Positions 1 through 8,775 of a stretch of DNA of 64,000 nt are shown here, piece by piece (position 1 is the stretch's first letter; each line of letters opens with the position of its first letter). Below the pieces are notes generated by a model, which searched no databases, was not told the origin of the DNA, and saw only the letters and a list, made by a program, of their open reading frames with translations. Source of the stretch: Parachlamydiales bacterium (GTDB lineage: Bacteria > Chlamydiota > Chlamydiia > Chlamydiales > Rhabdochlamydiaceae); contig PLXY01000005.1 in NCBI GenBank assembly GCA_003153295.1, forward strand, positions 49,298-113,297. The letters are read 5' to 3'. A program made the translations under genes and the position numbers.

Positions 1-758
1 CCCACCAGCGACTCTTCCTCCGAACAGAGTAATCATCTCCTGGCAGTGAGAACAGATTCAAAGCTAAATTTTCTCGGTAACTTACAGAAAGCTTTTGTTG
101 GATCCATGTCGTACGTATTCCGAAATGAGGCCTCAGCTTAAACCATCTGCCCACATAGAAGGCCCGGCCAAGATCAAGATCGAGTTGATTGAGATGGCCG
201 TACCAATGGGCACTAGCATTTGAAAAAGACGGTGTTGGAGTGAATCCTTGAGGTCCTAAATTATTATTTCCATCTAAAGGATGTAATTGTGAAGGATAGA
301 GCTGCTCTTCTGTATCTGCATGAAGGGCCCGATGTGAATTCGTAAAAAAACGGAGCCAAGCTAGACTTAGATCCATTTTATCACGAGGCCAGTCATACCC
401 TATTCCGATACGGGAACCTACATCCCATTTAAATTCGATATTTTTTACCCTTCCGTGTTGAAGAACTGAAAGAGGCGCAGGAGGAATGTCCGTCGTTAAA
501 GGATTTGTTGTCTCGATGGCAATAGGAATGCTACCTTCATGGGCTTGCCAAAACAATACATTCCCAAAAGTAAAAAGATTCACCCCATTCTCTGCTCGAG
601 GGCTAGCAGATAAAGTAACAGTTCGTTGTGTCTCTAACCTTGAAAGCCGGTCATTAAAATCTTGTAGGTCAGGATCAATCAGGATGGTATCCGCAAAAGA
701 AGAAAAACTCGTCAGAGTTAAACCAAGTGATAACCATTTGCTCCAAATTTTGTTCATA
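1..758 (-). CDS. MOMP-like outer membrane protein, C-terminus cut by window edge
   Basis: The reading frame stays open from an ATG at 758 down to base 1, giving about 252 residues with the C-terminus outside the window. A GAGGAGG ribosome site lies just upstream of the ATG. The protein starts with a signal peptide (MNKIWSKWLSLGLTL, cleavage near SSFA). It carries the blocks shared with the other MOMP-like proteins here: FKWDVGSRIGIGYDW, then DLDLGRAFYVGRWFKLRPH and GIRTTWIQQK, which align with GRWFYVSRNLALRPHIGLK in the next gene. Role inferred: chlamydial porin-like beta-barrel in the outer membrane. It is the most divergent of the set and has a longer N-terminal linker. Confidence 0.82.
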
Positions 759-833
759 ATTCCTCCTCAACAGATATTTTGGAGATAGATTATTCAAAAT
801 GGAGTTATTAGTTAAGAGAATTTTAGAAAAAAC

Positions 834-863
834 AAGCTCCTCTTTTTTCCAAAAGAGGAGCTT
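834..863 (-). terminator. Rho-independent terminator of the MOMP-like gene 886-2007
   Basis: A perfect 13-bp inverted repeat (AAGCTCCTCTTTT and its complement) with a 4-base loop is followed on the minus strand by a T-rich tail. It lies 22 bases past the stop codon of the gene at 886. Confidence 0.9.
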
Positions 864-885
864 ATTAATGAATTAAAGCACGAAT

Positions 886-2007
886 TTAGAAATCAAATCT
901 CAAATCAAAAGTCAGACCTTGTAAAGCCAAAGCACCATTGGCTCGTTGATAAGCAATGACATCAGTCACTGCAGCCGCTGGGAAAGCCTCATTGATCAGC
1001 ATTTGATTCTGTCTAAACCAATATTGAAGCTCATAACCTACACGAAGCCCAAAGTGGCAACGATTTCGATTAAAAGAGGTATCCCAACTAAGGCCAAACA
1101 TCCCTTGCATCATAGGAACCATCAGGTTACGGTTGAGGCCAGAAGGTTTAAAGCCAGAAATAGGTGTAGTAGACCCTGTCACTGTTGAAACTTCATTGTG
1201 TTTAACACGGAAATGCCCGTACATTAGAGCTCCTGCAAAATCTCCAAAGAAGGAGAAGTTGTGAGTATTCACAGTCGCAAATGTCCAAGTCGTATTCAAA
1301 CCTCCGCAAGGACCTACGCCCCAAAAATTATTGGTTGAACTTTGTGCACGTAAAACACCACCGAGTTTTGTAAAATGCTCGCCGACTCTTTGTCTGATCC
1401 AGGCACTTTTGAGCCCGATATGAGGACGGAGTGCGAGATTCCGACTTACGTAGAACCAACGACCTAGTTCCCAATCGAGATTTTGATAATGAACTCTCCA
1501 GTGAATTTTACCTTGAGTAAATTCCGTCGCTAGACCGAACTCGTCCCAAGCATTTTGACTTCCTGTTGTCCCGACAGCATTAGAATTGCTGGTTTGGAAC
1601 CAAGTATAATAGAGATTTGTATCCCACTGGTCAAAATCCATGTTCGCACCTAGACCAACCCGGAATCCATAATTCCATTTAAACTCTAAAGTGTGGTTAG
1701 CACCAGCTGTAATGACTGCATCAGTATTTGTATTCTTAAATGCCCAATCAGCAGCATCAACATCGGCATGCCAATATAAAGCATCAGCAAAAATATACCA
1801 TCCGTTGCTGCTATCAGGAACAGCTGAATTCAATGTCACGAAATTGGTATTTGATGTGGAATTATTTGTCATCTGTGAATTATTGTTATTATAATTCGTT
1901 TGTGAATTATTATAATTCATTTGAGATGAATTGTTGCTTACAGCAACTTCATCTGCATTTGCATATAGCGACAAAGCAATAAAACTAAACAAAGCTATTT
2001 TATACAT
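886..2007 (-). CDS. MOMP-like outer membrane beta-barrel protein
   Basis: A 373-residue protein from the ATG at 2007, chosen because AAGGAG lies about 8 bases upstream and a signal peptide (MYKIALFSFIALSLYANA) follows directly. The alternative ATG at 2034 would add nine charged residues before it. After an Asn/Ser/Gln-rich linker (repeated NNSQ, NYNN) come the family blocks: GWYIFADALYWHADVDAADW, FKWNYGFRVGLGANMDFDQW, GRWFYVSRNLALRPHIGLK. It ends in LDLRFDF, the terminal-Phe signature of outer-membrane barrels. It is close in length and sequence to the neighbour at 2292 and looks like a tandem duplicate. Role inferred: porin or adhesin in the elementary-body envelope. Confidence 0.88.
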   Translation of the reverse strand: MYKIALFSFIALSLYANADEVAVSNNSSQMNYNNSQTNYNNNNSQMTNNSTSNTNFVTLNSAVPDSSNGWYIFADALYWHADVDAADWAFKNTNTDAVITAGANHTLEFKWNYGFRVGLGANMDFDQWDTNLYYTWFQTSNSNAVGTTGSQNAWDEFGLATEFTQGKIHWRVHYQNLDWELGRWFYVSRNLALRPHIGLKSAWIRQRVGEHFTKLGGVLRAQSSTNNFWGVGPCGGLNTTWTFATVNTHNFSFFGDFAGALMYGHFRVKHNEVSTVTGSTTPISGFKPSGLNRNLMVPMMQGMFGLSWDTSFNRNRCHFGLRVGYELQYWFRQNQMLINEAFPAAAVTDVIAYQRANGALALQGLTFDLRFDF

Positions 2008-2212
2008 AGTTTGTTTTCTCCTTGTTATAAACATTAATTAACATAATTTAAATTAGTATTGCAAGCTAATATTTATTAGTTGTTAATAACAAGCGACTTA
2101 TGACATTATTAAAATATAATAATATTTGATTTATCGTTTTTTTATTATTAAATGAAAAAATTAGATTAAGTGAAAAAGAATTTGGAAATATGAGATAGGC
2201 TCTAGAAACAAC

Positions 2213-2267
2213 TCAGCCCATCCCCTTCACCCCGGTACCCAGTCCGAAGCGAAGAAAGATGGGCTGA
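2213..2267 (-). terminator. Stem-loop, probable terminator of MOMP-like gene 2292-3476
   Basis: A 10-bp perfect stem (TCAGCCCATC and its complement) closes a long loop that itself contains short pairing CTTC/GAAG segments. It sits 25 bases past the stop codon at 2292. The following T-run is weak, so efficiency is uncertain. Confidence 0.6.
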
Positions 2268-2291
2268 ATATTAAAACTTCTATATAAAATC

Positions 2292-3476
2292 TTAGAAGTC
2301 GAATCTTAGATCAAGAGTCACACCTTGCAGCGCTAGATCATCCGCAAAACGGATATATCTTGGCGATGAAGCACCAGGAGCCTCAACGATCAATCTTTGA
2401 TGCTGTCTAAACCACCATTGGAACTCATAACCGAGTCTGATGCCAAAGTGCATCTTATCGCAGTCAAAGCATGTATCCCATGCCAATCCAGCAATAGATG
2501 TTAACACTGGAACAACCAAGTTACGATTCAGATGTGTAGGATTGAATCCGCCAGCTGGCAGACCCGCAGCCGTTGTACCTGCTTCGCTATGGTGATTTTT
2601 GAAATGGCTAAACATCAGAGCTCCAGCAAAATCTGCGAAGATGCTGAAATGAGGTCTGTTTCTAACTTCACCGCGATGGCCATCTCGTGTATCCGTTGTA
2701 TCTCCACAACCGAAATACCAGTTGGAATTCAATCCAGCTGCAGGTCCAACCGACCATGACTTAGTAGTGTCAGTTGATGTATAAGATGCCGCACCTGTTG
2801 TAAGTCCAGCTGTGAGTGACTCTCTTGTTCTCAGCTTGATCCATGAACCTTTCAAACCAGCGTGTGGACGGAGAGAAAGAGACTTGCTGACATAAAACCA
2901 GCGTCCGAGTTCCCAATCTACAACGTTGAAGTTAAGTCTTGCTCTTGCTTCACCTGTTGTAAATGTACCAGCATAGTTGGTATCTAAACTGTTGGCAAAG
3001 CTTGGAAATGCAACAGAAACTGTATTATCATGGTTATGGCTATGATGATTGCGGAACCATGTATAATAGATGTTCGAATCCCATTGGTCGTGATCAAAGT
3101 TGATTCCGATTCCTGCACGGAAACCGAAATTCCATTTGAATGTAGTTTCTTTGGTTGGCCCAGATGGTATACCAGGGGTTGCGCCAGTATTTACAAATGC
3201 CCAATCAGAATTGCCTACATCAGCATGCCAATAGAGAGCATCGCCAAAGAAATAGATGCCAGCATCACTGCAAGGACGTGATGATGTCAACACGACAGGA
3301 CGCACGGCTTGTCTTACACAAGGCTCGCATGGTCTTGGTTTCGGTTTTGGTTTGCAGTCAGAATCCATCCGACCTGCAACTAAATTTTCCTCTGTGAATG
3401 CAACGTTCGTAGAATCTCCGTCTGCAAATGCACAGGCTGTAAGTGCTAGTACACTAAATAATAAAGTCTTGTTCAT
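2292..3476 (-). CDS. MOMP-like outer membrane beta-barrel protein
   Basis: 394 residues with an AAGGAG site before the ATG at 3476 and a signal peptide (MNKTLLFSVLALTACAFA, cleavage at AFA|DGD). A short Lys/Pro/Cys-rich stretch (CKPKPKPRPCEPCVRQ) follows. The barrel then carries the family blocks YFFGDALYWHADVGNSDW, FKWNFGFRAGIGINFDHDQW and GRWFYVSKSLSLRPHAGLK, and the C-terminus is LDLRFDF. The Cys-Pro-rich segment could form disulfides, as cysteine-rich envelope proteins do in Chlamydia; that is inference. Its start lies inside the 3' end of xerC (23-base overlap), so it may be co-transcribed with xerC. Confidence 0.9.
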   Translation of the reverse strand: MNKTLLFSVLALTACAFADGDSTNVAFTEENLVAGRMDSDCKPKPKPRPCEPCVRQAVRPVVLTSSRPCSDAGIYFFGDALYWHADVGNSDWAFVNTGATPGIPSGPTKETTFKWNFGFRAGIGINFDHDQWDSNIYYTWFRNHHSHNHDNTVSVAFPSFANSLDTNYAGTFTTGEARARLNFNVVDWELGRWFYVSKSLSLRPHAGLKGSWIKLRTRESLTAGLTTGAASYTSTDTTKSWSVGPAAGLNSNWYFGCGDTTDTRDGHRGEVRNRPHFSIFADFAGALMFSHFKNHHSEAGTTAAGLPAGGFNPTHLNRNLVVPVLTSIAGLAWDTCFDCDKMHFGIRLGYEFQWWFRQHQRLIVEAPGASSPRYIRFADDLALQGVTLDLRFDF

Positions 3477-4410
3477 GCGCTACTCCTTCTTGTTTTGAAA
3501 TAGTCATATCACTCCCTTTTACCAAAGGATGTGCCTTATCGTAAACAACCTTTTTCAGTTTTGTTGAAACTTTTGTGTAAATTGTAGTGGTCGCAAGTGA
3601 GCTATGTCCCAATAGAATTTGGATTGTTTTTAAGTCCATTCCATTTTCTAACCAATGTGTTGCAATTGTGTGTCGAATAGTGTGCGGTGTTGCTTTTGCA
3701 GCCAATCCTGATTGTTTTAAAAAGAGTTGAAAATTCCGATCGACCGAACGTGTAGAAATTCTCATTCCCCATTTATTTAAGAAGATCGCTTCATGATTTT
3801 TTTCTGCTTGATGATGCTCGCTGTCTGAATGACGTTCAGGATGATTGAGATAACTGTTGATCCAAGCTGCTGCATTTTTTGTGATCGGAATGACACGCTC
3901 TTTTTTTCCTTTTCCTTTCACACGGAGCGTGAAATTTTTTGCATCGAAATCGATTTTGTTCAAACTCACAAGCTCACTGATGCGCAATCCTGAACTATAA
4001 AAAAGTTCGATGATCGTGCGATCTCGAAACCCCAAAAACGTCTGCGTGTCGGGCTGCTGAAATAAACGATCGAGCTCTTCGCGTGAAAGTGGAGAAGGAA
4101 TTGTTTTTTCCAATTTCGGCGCATCGATCTCTTCTAAAGGATTATGAGAAATAGCTCCTTCTTTAAGGAGGTATTTAAAAAAAGACCGGAGGGCCGACAG
4201 CCGTCTTAAGATCGTCCGCTTTGTGATCTGCTTTTGATTAAGATGGGTCAGATACCCCCTAATCATTCTTTTATCGACCGCTTTAACTTCATCGACTTTA
4301 GTAAATTCTTGAAAATCCGCTAGATCCATCCCATAATTTCTCAGCGTATGGACAGAAGCGTTTTTGATAGCTTGCAGATAGCTTAAAAACTTTTCTTTCC
4401 ATTCCTTCAT
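3454..4410 (-). CDS. xerC: Tyrosine recombinase XerC
   Basis: A 318-residue tyrosine recombinase that, with XerD, resolves chromosome dimers at dif. An N-terminal SAM-like DNA-binding domain (1-95) precedes the catalytic domain, which shows R143 (GLRISEL), a Lys around 167-170, the H243-x-x-R246 box (TPHTIRH), H269 (LLGHSS) and the nucleophile Y278 (TTIYTKVS). All expected active-site residues are present. The gene is divergent from the ABC-F gene with only 29 bases between starts, so their promoters must overlap. In C. trachomatis, as I recall, xerC (CT347) also neighbours an ABC-F gene (CT348) and the RNase Z gene (CT346). XerD is the alternative name; context favours XerC. Confidence 0.88.
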   Translation of the reverse strand: MKEWKEKFLSYLQAIKNASVHTLRNYGMDLADFQEFTKVDEVKAVDKRMIRGYLTHLNQKQITKRTILRRLSALRSFFKYLLKEGAISHNPLEEIDAPKLEKTIPSPLSREELDRLFQQPDTQTFLGFRDRTIIELFYSSGLRISELVSLNKIDFDAKNFTLRVKGKGKKERVIPITKNAAAWINSYLNHPERHSDSEHHQAEKNHEAIFLNKWGMRISTRSVDRNFQLFLKQSGLAAKATPHTIRHTIATHWLENGMDLKTIQILLGHSSLATTTIYTKVSTKLKKVVYDKAHPLVKGSDMTISKQEGVAHEQDFII

Positions 4411-4439
4411 AAATTTCCTTTTTGTTATATTATTCCCCT

Positions 4440-6014
4440 ATGATTACTTTAACCAACATTTCCAAAAAAGTCGGACCCCGCCTTCTCTTCGAAAATATCA
4501 ATGCCTCCTTCAATGCAGGCAACCGTTATGGACTCACAGGGCCTAACGGCTCTGGCAAATCGACCCTCATGAAAATCATGATGGGGATGGAAGAATCCAA
4601 TGGCGGTACTGTCACCCTGCCGCGCAAAGTCGGTTTTCTTAAGCAGAACATTGAAGACTTTAAAGATCAAGATGTGATTAGCGTTGTCATCATGGGCAAC
4701 AAACGTTTATGGGCTGCCCTTCAAGAACGAGATGAACTTTATACACAAGAAATCACCAATGAGATCGGCATCCGCTTAGGAGAGTTGGAAGAAATCATCG
4801 CAGAAGAAAATGGATACAGCGCAGAATCCGAGGCCGAAGAACTTTTAGTAGGAATGGGCATTGCACAAAGTTTGCATCCTAAAAAAATGCATCAGATTCC
4901 GCTCGACTCGCAGTTCCGCGTCCTCTTATGCCAAGCCCTTTTCGGCGAACCCGAAGCTTTACTCTTGGACGAGCCGACTAACCACCTGGATATGGAATCG
5001 ATCGGATGGCTAGAACAGTTTCTCTCTAGATATAAAGGCGTGCTCATTGTCATCAGCCATGATCGCCACTTCCTGAACACCGTCACAACACAAATTGCCG
5101 ACATTGACTATGAGACCGTGATTATCTATACCGGCAACTATGATCAAATGGTCATTGCTAAAACAGCCGTTCGCTCTCGAGCTGAAGATGAAAATAAATC
5201 GAAAGAAAAGAAAATTTCCCAGCTTCAAGATTTCGTTTCTCGTTTCGGTGCAGGAACGCGTGCAAGTCAAGTTCAGTCGCGCATCCGCGAAATCAATCGA
5301 CTTCAACCTTTAGACCTGAAGAAATCAAATATTCAACGTCCTTATATAAGATTCTATCCACCTGAAAAACCTTCCGGTGAAATTGTCCTCAAGGTCGAGA
5401 ATATTTCTAAATCGTATGATGCCCACCCTGTGATTAAAAACTATAGCTGCGAAATTTTACGCGGCGATAAAATCGGCGTGATCGGAAATAACGGCCGTGG
5501 AAAAAGTACTCTTCTTAAAATGCTAGCAGGCGTCTTAAAGCAAGACAGCGGCAAAATAGAATGGGGACATCAAGTCCAAATTGGGTATTTCCCCCAAAAC
5601 CACTCTGATATTGTGAATAAAAAAGGATCTCAGACCATTTTTGATTGGCTCAAAGCTAAAAAAGAAAATGTCTATGACCAAGATGTCCGCAGCGTGCTGG
5701 GTAAAATGTTGTTTGGAGGAGATGATGCTTTTAAACCCGTGGCCCATCTTTCCGGAGGAGAAACTGCCCGCCTGATCATGGCCGGCATGATGCTCTGCAA
5801 CTACAATTTTTTAATCATGGACGAGCCCAACAACCATCTCGATCTAGAGGCTGTTGCAGCCTTAGCGTGGGCTTTGGAAGATTTTAAAGGCACCGTCATT
5901 ATGGCCTCTCATGACCGCGGACTTCTCAATGAAGTCGCGACTCAAATCATCGCATTTGAAGACGACGGAATACATAATTTTAAAGGACCACTGGAAGAAT
6001 ACTTGGCCACTTGA
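4440..6014 (+). CDS. ybiT: ABC-F family ATPase, YbiT-like
   Basis: A 524-residue soluble protein with two ABC ATPase cassettes and no membrane segment, typical of ABC-F ribosome-associated ATPases. The first cassette has Walker A GPNGSGKST and Walker B LLLDEPTNHLD. The second has GNNGRGKST, signature LSGGETARL and LIMDEPNNHLD. A charged linker separates them. The first cassette lacks a normal LSGGQ (it reads PLDSQFRVLL), which matches what I recall of YbiT. The start is the ATG at 4440 (MITLTNISKK); an upstream in-frame TTG at 4422 is unlikely. YbiT-type proteins are thought to act on stalled ribosomes or translation, but the substrate is not firmly known. Confidence 0.88.
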   Translation: MITLTNISKKVGPRLLFENINASFNAGNRYGLTGPNGSGKSTLMKIMMGMEESNGGTVTLPRKVGFLKQNIEDFKDQDVISVVIMGNKRLWAALQERDELYTQEITNEIGIRLGELEEIIAEENGYSAESEAEELLVGMGIAQSLHPKKMHQIPLDSQFRVLLCQALFGEPEALLLDEPTNHLDMESIGWLEQFLSRYKGVLIVISHDRHFLNTVTTQIADIDYETVIIYTGNYDQMVIAKTAVRSRAEDENKSKEKKISQLQDFVSRFGAGTRASQVQSRIREINRLQPLDLKKSNIQRPYIRFYPPEKPSGEIVLKVENISKSYDAHPVIKNYSCEILRGDKIGVIGNNGRGKSTLLKMLAGVLKQDSGKIEWGHQVQIGYFPQNHSDIVNKKGSQTIFDWLKAKKENVYDQDVRSVLGKMLFGGDDAFKPVAHLSGGETARLIMAGMMLCNYNFLIMDEPNNHLDLEAVAALAWALEDFKGTVIMASHDRGLLNEVATQIIAFEDDGIHNFKGPLEEYLAT

Positions 6015-6039
6015 TATACTTGAATGCAGGGTGACTTAA

Positions 6040-6264
6040 ATGATATCCAGAATTAATCCAATCGGACCTTCTACTCCTCCATCGGGAAATCCACCTGATG
6101 CGACGTCTGCTGCACAATCATTGGATAAAGAGCTGGCCGGTGTATCTGCCGTGCTCTCAAATGTAACTTCTAAAAATCTCGATGCTCAATTGCCAAATAT
6201 CGCACAGAGTTTGATTGCCTTGAGCGCGCAAGCCCAAAAAGCTTTAAGCGTAGGAAAAGGATAG
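6040..6264 (+). CDS. Small hypothetical protein
   Basis: 74 residues, Pro/Ser-rich at the N-terminus (INPIGPSTPPSGNPPD), then a predicted amphipathic helix rich in Ala, Leu and Gln. It starts 26 bases after the ABC-F stop and ends 3 bases before the next small gene, so the two are probably co-transcribed and act together. No family was recognised. Small helical partner pairs of this size occur among type III secretion chaperones and needle-type proteins, but no residue here proves that. Confidence 0.6.
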   Translation: MISRINPIGPSTPPSGNPPDATSAAQSLDKELAGVSAVLSNVTSKNLDAQLPNIAQSLIALSAQAQKALSVGKG

Positions 6265-6267
6265 ATC

Positions 6268-6501
6268 ATGTTACGAGAAAATCTCTATGAAGCGGGTGAA
6301 ATCGTTGAAACTATTTTAACACAACCGCTAGCTATTCCCGGACTGCCGAAAAATGTCTCCCTTCTCGAAGCTTCCCAACACTACCTCGCAGACCCCGCAT
6401 CGCCTGAGCTGAAAAAAATGATCGAAACTTTCCTTCATCACCCAGCAGCTTTAGAAATCATGCTCCAAGAATTTAAGCTTATTTCTCAAGACTTACACTA
6501 G
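6268..6501 (+). CDS. Small hypothetical protein, partner of the preceding gene
   Basis: 77 residues, mostly helical and acidic, without signal peptide or membrane segment. The start is preceded by AAAGGA within the end of the previous gene. The stop codon overlaps the first bases of the 44-bp palindromic terminator at 6500. No family recognised; likely a complex partner of the 74-residue protein encoded 3 bases upstream. Confidence 0.6.
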   Translation: MLRENLYEAGEIVETILTQPLAIPGLPKNVSLLEASQHYLADPASPELKKMIETFLHHPAALEIMLQEFKLISQDLH

Positions 6502-6543
6502 AGGGTATTTACAAAGTCCGATCGGACTTTGTAAATACCCTCT
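6500..6543. terminator. Perfect 44-bp palindrome, bidirectional terminator between convergent genes
   Basis: The two 22-base arms (AGAGGGTATTTACAAAGTCC then GA, and the exact complement) meet at GATC with no loop. It overlaps the stop codon of the + strand gene ending at 6501 and touches the stop of the − strand gene ending at 6543. A near-identical copy lies at 37124-37169, and a shortened relic at 8751-8775. Confidence 0.85.
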
Positions 6544-7199
6544 TAATTCATCTTATCTAAGATGACTTTGGCTTCTTTGTCATCGATCAAAACGAATTTG
6601 TTCACTTCTTTTTCATAGCAGTAAACATCTGCATGAGCAATATCAAACCACCAGCCATGAAGGCGCAGCTGTTTTTTTTCCATCCGTTCACGAATAAACG
6701 GATAACTCATAATATGCTCCATTTGCTGCAGCACATTCACTTGAGAAATTTGGTTATGCTCGGTTAATGAAGCATCAATCGTAAAACCTTTTTTTACTTT
6801 ATTCAGCGCCTCTTTTCCGTATGTTAGCCAGGATTCGAGATGGGGGCATGTAAGCGTGTCGACTCCATAGGCTAAGGCATGCATCGCAGCGCATTCCGAA
6901 TGGCCGCAGACGATAATATCGGAAACATGCAGAGAAGAGATGGAAAATTCCAGAACAGCTGAGGCGCTGTTGTCTTGAGAAGTCGCTGAAAAAGGAGGAA
7001 TCAAATTCCCGATGTTTCTTAAAACAAACAGATCTCCAGGATTTGTCGAAGCAAAAAGATTGGGAACGACACGGCTGTCAGAGCAGGCAATAAAAAGAGT
7101 ATCCGGTTTATGCCCCAGAGCCAGCTTTGCAAAAAGAGCGCGGCTCTCTTCTGTCATATTTTTTCTAAAGTCTACAATCCCTTGAATAAGTTTCTTCAT
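6543..7199 (-). CDS. can: Beta-class carbonic anhydrase
   Basis: 218 residues. Catalyses CO2 + H2O to bicarbonate + H+. Zinc ligands typical of the beta class are visible: C39 in CSDSR (with the D41/R43 dyad), H100 and C103 in CGHSECAA. No signal peptide, so cytoplasmic. It overlaps the upstream gene by ATGA (7196-7199), implying translational coupling. A bicarbonate supply would suit carboxylation reactions; this role is inferred. It ends at the palindromic terminator 6500-6543. Confidence 0.92.
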   Translation of the reverse strand: MKKLIQGIVDFRKNMTEESRALFAKLALGHKPDTLFIACSDSRVVPNLFASTNPGDLFVLRNIGNLIPPFSATSQDNSASAVLEFSISSLHVSDIIVCGHSECAAMHALAYGVDTLTCPHLESWLTYGKEALNKVKKGFTIDASLTEHNQISQVNVLQQMEHIMSYPFIRERMEKKQLRLHGWWFDIAHADVYCYEKEVNKFVLIDDKEAKVILDKMN

Positions 7200-8653
7200 A
7201 TGGCCTTGTTGTGTGGGCTAGTAAAATACTGTTGAAGTCTGCTTTGCGGTTTTTCTGGTATGGTCAGCAGCAGTAACTTCTTCTGTATCAACGGTTTTAA
7301 GTGGTTTTTATAGAATGATTCTCTATTTTTTAATCCCAATAATTTCATAATTTCTTTTGCAGTTCTAGGCTGCTCACAGAATTCTAGGATTTTGACTTGT
7401 CCGGTGACTTGTCTGGTGACTTGTCCGGTCATATGATCTTCTTTTGCAATGAGAGCCCCCCCTGCTTCCTCCAAAAAGGAAGTACTGGGTAGAAAAGTAA
7501 TGATGACCGAGCCCGTTTGCTCTTCCCATGAAGGTTGCGGATTTTTATTCTCTTTACACCATTCTATGATATTCAAAGTCCCTGTTCCCCACTGCTCAGT
7601 CACACCAGCTCTATAGAAAACCTCTGCAATAATCGGATTCCAAGGTTTAGAGATATGGGGTCGCATTAAATGATCAGGTGTCACACCAAAATGAAAAGAT
7701 CCGGGATTGATAACTTCCAAATGATCGTCATACATCGCGATTGCAATGGCTCCACTGGGAGAGGTATAGTCTCGATGGCAAATGGCATTGGCCATCGCTT
7801 CCCTGGAAGCTCGTGGAGGATACATAGGATAATCTTCCCGAATCATTTTTTGCGGGACTACCCTGCCCGCTATAGGAACATGATCTCTTAAAAATGATTC
7901 CGCTCTCCTAAGAAGGGCGAAAGCATGTCCCCAATATATGCGATTGTCTAAAAAATCCGCTAATCGATCTTTTCCCCTAAATCGAGCCAATCGGATAGAA
8001 AATTGGGGATAAAGCGGATAAAGTTTCTCACTTTTCCCATATAAAGCTAAAGCAGCGTTCAGCAATTTTCCTTCATGAATCAATTTCAGACCCAATAAAA
8101 TGGATTCAGTATCAGCGCGTGGAGGTTCATCCATCCGTCCTTTTTGAATCGCATTAGCAAGAGTATTGTGGATTTCTTCTTCGTCTAAATCTCGAATGGT
8201 AATCCCTTCAGGAACAGGCTGATTCTCCCATCGATGTATGGCGTGAAGTCTTTCGAGTAGTCTTCCTTCATATTCACCTCTTGGCATGATTTGAGTCGTA
8301 GAGCCATGCCTTAAATAAGGGCGACCGTCATAAGTATAAGTTCCTTTTTCACCATTGACATGAACAAGGATAACCTTCTTATCCTCTTCAATAGTAATTG
8401 CCTCGATTTCGGGAAATACTGGTGGTTCGATGCGGCCTAATTCAATAGCAAGATCTTCAAGGGTTTTATTAGAGACTTGCTGTCCAATTAATTCCCCTTT
8501 ATCGGAAGCCCCAAAAACAACAACTCCGCCAAGACCGTTGAGTAAAGCACAAACGGTCTTTGCTGCTTCACTTCTTTGTCCTGTTGTTTTCTTAAATTCT
8601 AAAGTTTCGGACTCGCCGTCTAAAACCAATTTTTTAAGTCTGTCTAGGAGCAT
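7196..8653 (-). CDS. AlbA_2 (Schlafen-like) domain / ATPase-type transcriptional regulator
   Basis: 485 residues from the ATG at 8653; an upstream in-frame TTG at 8668 is less likely. Residues about 10-125 form an AlbA_2 (divergent AAA-4/Schlafen-like) domain (SETLEFKKT, NGLGGVVVFGASDKG). The middle and C-terminal half contains a GHKL-type block (REAMANAICHRDY, then GTGTLNIIEWC). The tail repeats TGQVTRQVTGQV before a winged-helix segment. Such proteins are annotated as putative DNA-binding or transcriptional regulators; biochemical role is poorly known. It is spread patchily across bacteria, so horizontal acquisition is plausible. Coupled by ATGA to the carbonic anhydrase gene. Confidence 0.78.
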   Translation of the reverse strand: MLLDRLKKLVLDGESETLEFKKTTGQRSEAAKTVCALLNGLGGVVVFGASDKGELIGQQVSNKTLEDLAIELGRIEPPVFPEIEAITIEEDKKVILVHVNGEKGTYTYDGRPYLRHGSTTQIMPRGEYEGRLLERLHAIHRWENQPVPEGITIRDLDEEEIHNTLANAIQKGRMDEPPRADTESILLGLKLIHEGKLLNAALALYGKSEKLYPLYPQFSIRLARFRGKDRLADFLDNRIYWGHAFALLRRAESFLRDHVPIAGRVVPQKMIREDYPMYPPRASREAMANAICHRDYTSPSGAIAIAMYDDHLEVINPGSFHFGVTPDHLMRPHISKPWNPIIAEVFYRAGVTEQWGTGTLNIIEWCKENKNPQPSWEEQTGSVIITFLPSTSFLEEAGGALIAKEDHMTGQVTRQVTGQVKILEFCEQPRTAKEIMKLLGLKNRESFYKNHLKPLIQKKLLLLTIPEKPQSRLQQYFTSPHNKAI

Positions 8654-8750
8654 GTTATGAACCGTCAAATAACCAATTTTAAATCTTCACAGTCTTTAAA
8701 AAATTGTAGATTATAGTTTAAAATTAGTTTCTTTTCAATCGATTTAGTGG

Positions 8751-8775
8751 AATGTTTACAAAGTAAATACCCTCT
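8751..8775. repeat. Shortened relic of the 44-bp palindrome
   Basis: The sequence GTTTACAAAG joined to TAAATACCCTCT equals the palindrome at 6500 with a 15-base central deletion. It again sits at a gene's 3' end (stop at 8775), and the remaining arms can still form a small GTTTAC/GTAAAC hairpin. Confidence 0.65.

Noticed and set aside
6500..6543. IS inverted repeat as the explanation of the 44-bp palindrome
   Set aside because: No transposase fragment or target duplication lies nearby at any of the three copies, and position between convergent stops fits a terminator.
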